From Catonia carolina (lineage: Eukaryota > Arthropoda > Insecta > Hemiptera > Achilidae), in NCBI GenBank assembly GCA_035578175.1, contig JAQMRL010000003.1, positions 103,032,969-103,096,968 on the forward strand: 64,000 bases of DNA, written 5' to 3'. Shown here piece after piece: positions 55,880 to 64,000 of this stretch; the stretch's first letter is position 1, and each line of letters opens with the position of its first letter. Both the position numbers and the translations under genes were made by a program. The notes under the pieces are model-generated. The model was not told where the DNA came from, did no database searches, and saw only the letters and a program-made list of their open reading frames with translations.

Positions 55880-55973
55880 ATGTCATTTAAAGTATGTATA
55901 TCCAGTCCCATGATAGCCCGTTCCAGCTATCGCCGGGTCTGGGTGTTAACCAGACATGTCATTTTTAAAGTAT
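55880..55973. repeat. 60-bp GC-rich insert between 16-18 bp direct repeats
   Basis: ATGTCATTTAAAGTAT (55880-55895) and ATGTCATTTTTAAAGTAT (55956-55973) flank a 60-base insert of different composition (ATAGCCCGTTCCAGCTATCG then CCGGGTCTGGGTGTTAACC). The structure fits a very short retroposed fragment. Its source family is not otherwise present in the window. Confidence 0.7.
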
Positions 55974-57140
55974 TGTTATAAAAACCCAAGGTGTGTTATG
56001 CCTTAAAATTTTGATTTCCATGATCTCCTAACTTCAACTATTAAGGAATAGATACTAAAAACCGATAAAAAGAATTGATAATTATATTTTATGGCAGTTT
56101 TTGAATGAAAATGAAATAAACTTTGAAAAATATCAATAATATGCCTTCAGAAGAAAGTAATAAGATAAACAAAGACGGCGGAAACAAAAACTGTTTTACA
56201 AAAAATTTTAAGTTAAATGGTGAAAACCGTTTTAATAATGTAAGTTTCACACACAAATATATCAATATACTGCAATATGTGATTGCACGGATTACCAAAT
56301 TGGTAAATTATTGTTGATTGTAAACTGAAAAATCGTGAGAAAACAGTGAAAGAATTTCCTCAACAAATCGAAGGGAGGTATCATTTTGTATAAATTATAA
56401 ATAATGGTGTAGAGTTGTTTTTTTAAAATAAAACTTCAATTGTTTATTTTTTATACTTCTATATTAGATTAAATGTTGTTAAAATATTAAATGCATTATT
56501 CTTTTACCCTTAATTGATTTTTTATTATTTTTTTAATTTTAACGGAATTGATAAAACTGGAAATGGGAACAAGGATAATAATAAAGTAATAGTAAAGTTA
56601 GGGGACCACGCCCTGTATTTGCATGCTAGGGAATCGATCCCAGGACAACGTGTTCAGTCATTAATAATTGTTATCTCCGCTGGTTGTGAATAAATGACAC
56701 TATGCTCATCCATCACAGTATACCGTGTTGCTACTACTGCTCTCTGGTGGTTTGTATACCCAACACAATTTGTGTAATATTCTTCTTTCTTGTGTTTCAT
56801 ATCTACGGCTTTGTTATTCATTACTACCAGTTATATAAACTAGATTTTTAAAAATGCAAATGATATTAAATGGTTTTTGCATGTAATTTTTAAAATTAAA
56901 AAAGTCATTTAATAATTCAGTAATATCTACTTCAACATTTAAATAGGTTAGTGTAATAATTAAATACCTATTTACTACCTTTAGGGCACTTAACGAAAGG
57001 CGTTGTTTTAATTAAAATAAAAAAAGTTTCGAAACAATTAGAAATAACAGCGTTACTACTATAAAGAAAGGTCCGTAAAAAATTCACTAACTTTTTACTA
57101 ATTTTGAATTAAAATTCTCTTCTAGTTACCTTTTTGACCA
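55974..57140. other. AT-rich sequence with one possible tRNA-like remnant
   Basis: On the minus strand around 56600-56690, TGGGATCGATTCCCTAGCAT resembles a B box, perhaps from a decayed SINE head; no A box or tail supports it. Nothing else was recognised. Confidence 0.4.
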
Positions 57141-57264
57141 AGCTATCAACTTTTCCAATTTTTTACTAGATGAATTAGTTGTAAATTATTTTACAATTTA
57201 AAATTTTTGAAATTGTAAATATCTAATTAACTCATCTTAGTGAAAATTAGAAAAGTTGATAGCT
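57141..57264. repeat. Foldback with about 55-bp diverged arms
   Basis: AGCTATCAACTTTTCCAATT at the left and its complement AGAAAAGTTGATAGCT at the right are continued by GATGAATTAG / CTAATTAACTCATC and TTTACAATTT / AAATTGTAAA. Arms differ at several places, so this is older than the hairpins near 13 kb. Confidence 0.75.
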
Positions 57265-57414
57265 TCAAATACCCCGTGGAGATAATACAACCGAATACCA
57301 GCAAAAAGGAAGCGAACAACAGCAGATGAGGAAAGATAGCCGGTGGATTCCGAGGAACTCACCACTTGTATAAAAAGGAAGCACTCTCAAGATAAACCAA
57401 AATTAGATATAATA

Positions 57415-57935
57415 ATACTGTCATAAAACCTTTATGTCTGTACGCAAGTAAATGCCTTAGAATGACTGGCATGGCTAGTCTAAGAGAAACAGAGAAATTT
57501 GAGAGAAAGATCCTCCGCAACATAATGGGTCTGAAGATAGAAGGCGGACAATATAGATTATGAAGTCGAGAAAAACTGTACCAGGAAAATTAACTACTAA
57601 TGGGAACGATTATAAAAAGAAGAAAAATTTTTAACGGAGACCTGTGTAGAATGGATGACAACGGTTGACAAAAGAATTTTTATGACACTAAACAAAGACC
57701 TAAGGTGTCGGATAAATGGTTTAAAGAAGTCAGAAAGGATATTGAGAAAACCGGAATAAACTGAGAAAACTTAATTAACCGATTGCGGACTTAAGGGCTT
57801 CTATAAAGAGAAAAAAAACAGAAAATCGGGTGAAAAGGAGAAAAGCCTGCAGTGAACGAATGCTGAGAATGTGGGCTGCAAAAAGAGCTTCCAGAAACGT
57901 TTAAAGTCACCTCACGCGGTCTAGAATTGGCCCTA
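57415..57935 (+). pseudogene. LINE ORF2 C-terminal relic, third lineage
   Basis: One plus-strand frame with about ten stops reads TVIKPLCLYASKCLRMTGMA, LRETEKFERKILRNIMGLKI, EGGQYRL, then TIIKRRKIFNGDLCRMDDNG, VSDKWFKEVRKDIEKTGIN. The blocks (IKP...YASE, E..ERKILR.I.GP, G.YR.RS..EL, KRRL.F.GHL.RM, W..EV..DL....I) are those of a LINE lineage common in insects. The nucleotide frame is kept throughout, so decay is mainly by point mutation. Confidence 0.82.
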
Positions 57936-59145
57936 TACAAAAAAACGAAAAAATCATCCTATTAAATTACAATGTAATTACAGGTAATTGAGTGGATTGT
58001 TACTCTAAAACAAGTTAACTGATTTTAAAGATTTTATACGAAGATCTGAAATTGTGCCGTAGGTTCAGAGCCAGACGTCAAAATCATAATAATCTTTAAA
58101 TACGCAACATAAATTTTCCCGTTCTACTTTGAATATTACATAGACGACTGAATCGCCGATGGAGTAGAGACATGATACATCAACACAACACTAGTCGAAC
58201 AAGTTTAATTAAAAAGTTTATTTACCTGGAGCACTATCACTGGGTTGTGTTTACCTCTAAGCCATTAACGCCATATTTTTTATTTAATTAAGCATTCTGA
58301 TTATTTTTGCATAGTTGCAAAATTGAATTGAATTAAAAAAAAGAAAGAATAAGAAGTGTTTTAGGAAAGTACAAAGGATTTTATATTATTAATGTTGTAT
58401 TTTTGATTGTGAAGCTGTATCTTTTTGAAACTGGTTTCAGCCACAAAGATCCAAAATAAGAGGTCAAAGGGACAAGGATCGGGATCTGGTTGTTCCAGAA
58501 ACTGGAAAACACTAAAAATTCTTCCTTTTTTTAAATATTTTTATTTGATTTTGAAGCCTTTGATCAATAAAACATTCTCTTAAGACAAGTTCACAAAACA
58601 AAATATAATACAATTTTTTGTTATCACTAGAGCTTGGAAAAAATAATGCTACATGATGTTAGATTACGTATTTTAACATGTTTTTTTATTGTAAAACTAT
58701 TTTTGGGATTTTAAGAGTTTTATCAATTTCAGAGGAAGGTAAGTATCCATAGTTTTTTATTTCTAAGTAAAGCGAAAAAAAGATATGAAAATTAGGTTGA
58801 ATATCTTACTATCAGTAAACTATCTCATTACAATAAGATAAATTTCCCGCTACAGAACTGTGTTTTGGTATGTTGATCGACTACGAGCTATTTTAATAAA
58901 AATAATATTTCTGGCCTCAAGAACCCTTCAAATAAGTTTTCAATAAAAATATCATTCTCAAAACGTAAATATCTTGTCAAGTGCATAACTTTCTTCAAAT
59001 TGTTTATTAGTAAAAGAGTAAAAAATCAAAGGTATAAGATGCCTTTGGCTCAAAGCCACAAGATACTGATAACTCTACCAATTGAATTACGAAAACAGTC
59101 CATAAAAATTGTCATTTACGTATTCTTCTGTTCATTAATACAAAA
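57936..59145. other. AT-rich unique sequence, nothing recognised
   Basis: No repeat family or coding signal recognised. Confidence 0.45.
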
Positions 59146-60060
59146 ATCTGGTGTGAAAGACTTAGACGACTTTCTCTTGCCAATGGAAATAATGAACATT
59201 AGTAATAAAACATTAAAAATAAACAAAAACCTAATCTCAGAAAACAACCTTATTTTAATCATGAGTGAATGATGCAAAACGAAAACTAACCTTAGTTTGG
59301 CTTAATAATGCGGAAAATCACTCATTGACGCTGCTCTGTAGAAAAAAGTGCTTAAAATAAAAGTTATAAATCTTTTAATTTCCTATAAATTTGATTATAG
59401 GCCTACACTTTTGTCTTTAAATGTAACATTTAAGGCCGAGTTCTTAAAAAATCCATTTTCTTACAGTTTTGTTTTAGGAAAAAAAACAGAAAATCACTAA
59501 TTACCGCTAAACTAAGCCGTTATACAAAGAAATATTTGAAATAAAATTTAAAGGGTTTTAAATTTTCTACAACTTTTATTACATACACTTTTGCGCTAAA
59601 ATGCATACTAAGGCTACAATGGTACAAAATACTTTTTTTCTACGAGAGCACAGCCTTCCCAAGAATTTTAGCAGATATGGTCCCCACCCAATCGTGTAGA
59701 GCAAAAAAAATGTTGTAAATGAGGCGATTTTTATAAAAACCGTAGGACCATTTTCGAGAAAATCGCAAAAAGTGAAAAATGACACGAATAAACTACTACT
59801 TCCTGGTGACCGATTTTCATGAAAATGTTCGTGTCGGGTCCTCTAGTGGTATCTAATTTAAGTTTTAAGTTTCAATTTCGTACTATGTTTCGTTCTTGAT
59901 ATATTATAATATATTCTGTTCACACACACAATCATTAAAAACATGTTTTTTGGGTCTGAAAACGTGTAGATCCGGTGAAAACTCGATTTCGAAAAATCGA
60001 CATGAAAACAATACTTTCCTTCCTATATATTCATACGAGTATAAACAAGAGAAAGTAAAA
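59146..60060 (-). mobile_element. Family A element, copy 11, full length, short microsatellite
   Basis: The 3' end is TCTGGTGTGAAAGACTTAGA then GACTTTCTCTTGCCAATGG. The 5' end is ATAAACAAGAGAAAGTAAAA. Only CACACACAC (59922-59930) remains at the microsatellite position. TAGGCCTA at 59398 replaces TATA in the consensus phrase GATTATATACACTTTTG. Confidence 0.88.
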
Positions 60061-60730
60061 ACAGGTGTCTTTAGAACAAGTCCGATAAAATTCTTTGAGT
60101 TACATTAAATACATGCTTACTTTATGTGGTCTGCTATATCGATGTGTAGTGATTGTAACTGCGGAACTAATATATTTCATATGTAAGTGGGCTATTGGAT
60201 CCGACACTATCGAATTGGCTACCGAGCTATCGAATAGGTCTACACTACCGATAAAACCACCAGAGGGTCAGTATAATAATTATTCAGGATGTTTAGAACG
60301 TCATCATTTGAGATTTCGTCCACCCTTACTTCCTCCTCTTTCTATTAGATTGATATACGTAACTTCATCCCCCGAGGGAACTCTACATTTTTTAAAATCA
60401 CCCTTCAACCCTTTGCTTTATATGCACCCCTTCAATACCCTTTTTTACACATCCCTTCTACTCTAACAATATTACTCAAAAGTAGACTTATCATTTAGTT
60501 ATATGTACTTTTTCATAATTAAATTTCAAATTAAAATAAATCAGTGGGCTGAAAAATAGTTCGTTGGGTTAAACCGTAATTAACTTTACGAAATTTTTCA
60601 CTATTATAAACCCCCTTTGGCATCACTAGTTAAAAAACTGGTACTTACTGCAAAACGGATTATTTTTCTATAAAATGCAAATTTTTATACTGTAGATGTG
60701 CATCTAAAAATATCGTGAATTAAATTAAAA
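60061..60730. other. Spacer between two family A copies, nothing recognised
   Basis: A 123-codon plus-strand frame (60095-60466) crosses a pyrimidine-rich stretch. Its product is hydrophobic at first and then proline-rich without known motifs, so I treat it as chance. Confidence 0.45.
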
Positions 60731-61687
60731 ATGTTGTAAACACTCACAAGAGTTTCTCTTGCCAATATAATAATAATGAAACTATAATCTATGTCTGTTT
60801 GATCATAAATATATTGCCATCAGTTTTTCGATTCCGCAAATACCAAGATTACAGAGTTTCCACTTTCAACCTTGTAAACGATGTAAAATGAATAACATAA
60901 CCTAATTTTAATCGTGAGAAAAATACGCAAAATCAGTTATTCCCTATAAACTAGGTTCTGTAGAGAAAAATGCTTAAATAAAAGTTGTAGGATGTTTAAT
61001 TTTTTATAACTTTAATTTAATACACTTTTGTCGTAAAATTCATACTAAAACTGAAATCTTAAAAATCCCATTTTTTACAGATTTTCATGGAAAAAACAGA
61101 AAATCGCTAATATTGTTTTTACAAACAAATGTTTAAAATAAAAGTTCTGGGTTTTTAAATTTCTATAACTTTAATTATATACAAGTTTGCTCTAAAATGC
61201 ATATTTAGGCCGCAATCTTTGAAAAACAATATTTTTCTACGAGACAAAAGCCTCCCCAAGAATTTCAGTAGACATGGCACTTACCCAGTCTTGCAGAGCA
61301 TAAAAAATGTAGTAAATGAGGCGATTTAAAAAAAAAACATCATAGAAGCCGATTTTGAGAAAATTGCAAAAAAGTGAAAAATCGCATGAATAAACTTCTA
61401 CTTTTGGTTGACCGATTTTGATAAAAAATGTTCGTGTCGGGTCCTCTCGTAGTATCTAATTTAAGTTTCAAGTTTCAACTTCGTTCGATGTTCGGTTCTT
61501 GAGATATTTTGTTAACACACACAAGCACACTCACAGACACGCAAATACCAATCGCTAAAAACATGTTTTTTTGGGTTCAGGGTGTCTGAAAACGTGTATA
61601 TCCGGTGAAAACTCGATTTCAAAAATTGACATGAAAACAGTACTTTCCTTCCTATATTATATTCATATAGTGCAAGAGAAAGTAAGA
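60731..61687 (-). mobile_element. Family A element, copy 12, with an extra internal segment
   Basis: The 3' end is degraded (TTGTAAACACTCACAAGAGT, TTTCTCTTGCCAATATAATA). The 5' end is GCAAGAGAAAGTAAGAAAC. About 85 bases around 60800-60885 (TTTTTCGATTCCGCAAATAC) are not found in other copies. The microsatellite is short and interrupted (ACACACACAAGCACACTCAC). Confidence 0.83.
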
Positions 61688-62406
61688 AACTAATTATTTC
61701 ACATAATACCCCAAAATAACAGTTATCATTGTTTTGCATTTGCTTTATATTGATTTAAACGATTTTCATGTATTCCTCGTGAAAAACCGTCAAGTAAAAA
61801 ATAAATTACGAGTACTGATATTTTTATTTCTTGAGTGTTTTATCATATACTCTAAAATAATTTTTTATGTCATCATCTGAAAAATTATTTTCACCCTGAT
61901 AGCAGAGTTATCTTATATGGTTCATACAACTTTTACCACCTCGCAGGCTATACAAAAAGTTTCTTTATATCTGTTAGTTATTTTAATTTTTTACCTTACT
62001 TTAGTGAGAAAAATCAAAGACTTTAAGAGAATCCTAATAAGAAAGTTTTTGAAATTATTCATAAACACTGTAAATGTAAACGATCTGATTTCTCCGACAT
62101 TTCACAAACCTTTGTGTTTCTTGTACCCTTTTAAAAAATTGCATTAGGCTATCCCTGATTTTGCTTACTTGTGTTCTTGTAAGAGTATACGTCAAACAAA
62201 AATAACAAATTTATCTTGGATTTAAGATTAGCGAGTTATTTTATGGTTCCGGTATTTCACGCTTTTTCAATATGAATGATGCATTGTGCTTACTTATTCA
62301 TGTGTTTGCAAGTGTGGGCATTCATTTGCTTAAATAAAGTTGAAAATCATCCTTGATATCAAAAAACGAAATATCTTCGGCGTACCCCAAAGGTGTACAT
62401 ATACCA
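61688..62406. other. AT-rich unique sequence, nothing recognised
   Basis: No repeat family or coding signal recognised. Confidence 0.45.
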
Positions 62407-62545
62407 TACTTTAAAAAAAGTGGCTTCTACACTGGGGTCCCAGGTTCGATTCCCGGTCAGGTCTGGCATTTTTTCATCACCTATTTTCATTATCCACCGT
62501 TTGCATCAACAGAAATTGCAGAACAGTCAGACATGAAACCAAAAA
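62407..62545 (+). repeat. SINE, family B, 5'-truncated
   Basis: It starts inside the head at GTGGCTTCTACACTGGGGTC, keeps the B box GGTTCGATTCCCGGTCAGG and the whole tail (GCAGAACAGTCAGACATG), and ends in an A-rich run. Confidence 0.85.
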
Positions 62546-62621
62546 ATAAAAAAAAATTATTTTTGAGAAATTTTTGAGAAATTTTGTTTTGTTGAAACTT
62601 GTGTAAATCTATTCCAATGTA

Positions 62622-62735
62622 TTGGCCGGCCCGTTGGTGTAATGGTTCGATTCCCGGTGAGGTCTGACATGTTTCATCGCTCATTTTCATCTCATCTTCA
62701 CCGTCTGTCTTTGTGGGCACATAACAGTAGGAAAT
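62622..62735 (+). repeat. SINE, family B, with deletion inside the tRNA-like head
   Basis: GGCCGGCCCGTTGGTGTAAT is joined directly to GGTTCGATTCCCGGTGAGG, so about 35 bases between A and B boxes are missing. The body continues to ATCTTCACCGTCTGTCT and then diverges. Confidence 0.8.
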
Positions 62736-62789
62736 ACCAACAACAGACGGGTGGAGAGTTAAATTATTTTCACTCAATCTGTTAGTTGC

Positions 62790-63077
62790 AGATCTAAAAA
62801 ATAGTTCTGTTTTTTATTGCCTTAAATTCTTATTCAACCAATTAAATGATCTCCTCTGAAAGTAATGAATTTCATTATACAGCCAGACCCTGTAGTGAAT
62901 AAAGTGAAGGTGTCATTTACAGAGTGGAAAATATATTCTTTTTAAACGACCTGCCATGCTGATAAGCATACTTTTCAACTCTGTGAGGAAGGATGGTAAA
63001 CCACCTTGCTCCTCGTTTTATTTAGTAGAACCTCTACAGTTTCAAACCAGCCTTTCGGCTGATGACCTAAACAACAG
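62790..63077 (-). repeat. SINE-like family D, internally deleted
   Basis: The 3' part (AAAAAATAGTTCTGTTTTTT) is joined to ATGATCTCCTCTGAAAGTAA, with part of the 3' region lost. The 5' part is complete to TTCGGCTGATGACCTAAACA. Confidence 0.85.
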
Positions 63078-63223
63078 TAGAAAGCAAAAAACAAAACAAA
63101 AATCGTGAAAAATATTACATTAATCTCTATACTGGTATTTTTGTATGTCACGACTTCTAGAAGATAGGGAAGTTCACTTTAATATTCGTAAGTTATGATA
63201 AGGGTAAGGATCTAAGCGGATGC

Positions 63224-63517
63224 TGTTAAACGGCGAAAACTGGAGCACTTTCGTCATGTGATGAGAGGCGAGAAATAGGTCTATCGAATGCTACAAAAAT
63301 TTATTTAGGGAAAGGTAGAGGAGAAAGCATAGAGGAGAAAGTCCAGGTCAACATAGAACTCATGATTAAGGAATTTTTGGGTCTAATACCTGTGAGTTCG
63401 ATTTCCCTTTTCCGTCGGGCAATTGACAAAATTCAAGTGTCCTTAATGGTAGCCAATGTTCTTTGGTTACAAGGTATCTGAGAAAGCAGAAGAAGAAGAA
63501 GAAGAAGAAGAAGAAGG
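63224..63517 (+). pseudogene. 3' end of a LINE related to the one at 34562, with (AAG)n tail
   Basis: The plus strand reads VKRRKLEHFRHVMRGEK, YRMLQKFI and GKVEEKA, then in a shifted frame LFRRAIDKIQVSLMVANV, followed by an (AGA)n tail at 63488-63517. The copy at 34562 has KCRKLEYLGHIMRNQG, YELLQSILQGKIEGRR, LFRSATNKVIIARMIANV and an (AAG)n tail in the same order. Stops and a frameshift mark it as an older relative. Confidence 0.82.
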
Positions 63518-64000
63518 AAATTAAGGAATAAGCAGGGACATTTGAGCTGTATAGGTGACAAAACGTATAGGCATTTCTTAAAGGTAATAAACACTGAACT
63601 ACAACATTGTAAATAATAAAAGTGGGCATTTTTATCAAAAAATTCTTACTTACGGATGTACTTTTGAAAAAAGAAGCAGTTTTCAACCAAACTAATTAAG
63701 TAATATTTTAAAACATCCCTATTTTTAAGAATTTTTCTTTGTGCCAGCTAAAAGATCTCAAAAATTATATTTTTATCTTACAATTCCTAAAGGTGTTTAT
63801 GATAAAGTTATGTCACAAAATAATTCGGATAACTTTTAAAATATCGATTTTAGAATAATAAACGTAATTATTACTTATTGTAATAATATTGCCATATTTT
63901 GAATAGAATAAGACTATTTTACAATATGAAGTTCTATCTTGATAAGCAACAGTTATCGATTTTGTTATTATCAAAACCAACGAGGCCGATTATAATTATT
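63518..64000. other. AT-rich unique sequence, nothing recognised
   Basis: No repeat family or coding signal recognised. Confidence 0.45.

Noticed and set aside
56595..56700. tRNA-like remnant on the minus strand
   Set aside because: Only a B-box-like stretch is visible; no A box, tail or target duplication supports a SINE or tRNA call.
60095..60466. 123-codon plus-strand frame
   Set aside because: No family motifs and a pyrimidine-driven proline and serine bias; no upstream or downstream gene signals.
21253..61687. CRISPR-like spaced repeats
   Set aside because: The recurring units are ~1-kb dispersed elements in both orientations with unrelated, irregular spacing. This is eukaryotic DNA.

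Overview
This window looks like intergenic or intronic DNA from an AT-rich animal genome, most likely an arthropod and perhaps a hemipteran insect. I infer this from the base composition, tRNA-type SINEs, Jockey- and RTE-like LINE relics, a D34D mariner and several hAT elements. Species cannot be named from the sequence alone. I found no convincing host protein-coding gene. Nearly every recognisable feature is a transposable element (TE) or its relic.

By layout: 1-10 kb is AT-rich DNA with tRNA-derived SINEs (my family names B, C and E), some nested, plus a 555-bp piggyBac-type MITE with TTAA duplications and a 48-bp hairpin (5.9-6.5 kb). 10-16.5 kb has three copies of SINE family D, a GC-rich MITE, a LINE relic, a run of near-perfect hairpins and a small hAT MITE with a perfect 8-bp target duplication. 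16.5-21 kb is mostly unique, with one GC-rich island at 19.3 kb. 21-31 kb carries repeated ~1-kb elements with an internal (CA)n tract (family A), a degraded hAT element with a transposase relic, and a LINE relic. 31-36 kb holds two LINE pieces, including the only long open frame (34562-35662), a 5'-truncated LINE with a perfect 12-bp target duplication. 36-52 kb is dominated by family A copies, a mariner rebuilt as a long-armed foldback, and a hAT element that hosts a family A insertion. 52-58 kb has four LINE tails. 59-64 kb has two more family A copies, two SINE B copies, a SINE D copy and a LINE tail.

The most notable element is family A: 12 copies plus one fragment. The 5' end is TTTTTACTTTCTCTTGCC. 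The same 13-mer recurs inverted near the 3' end, followed by a GTGTGA/TCACAC hairpin and CCAGATTTTT. Inside are a CA/GT microsatellite and two ~177-bp tandem units. This is the architecture of Helentron-associated non-autonomous elements (HINE/DINE-1 type); that assignment is inference. Nesting gives a relative order: hAT before family A; family A before one SINE D copy and one MITE; SINE C before SINE B and D insertions.

Other points of interest are the palindrome TAGGCCTA (11 exact copies by hand count), SINEs that share one head but carry different tails, and a cluster of fresh inverted duplications.
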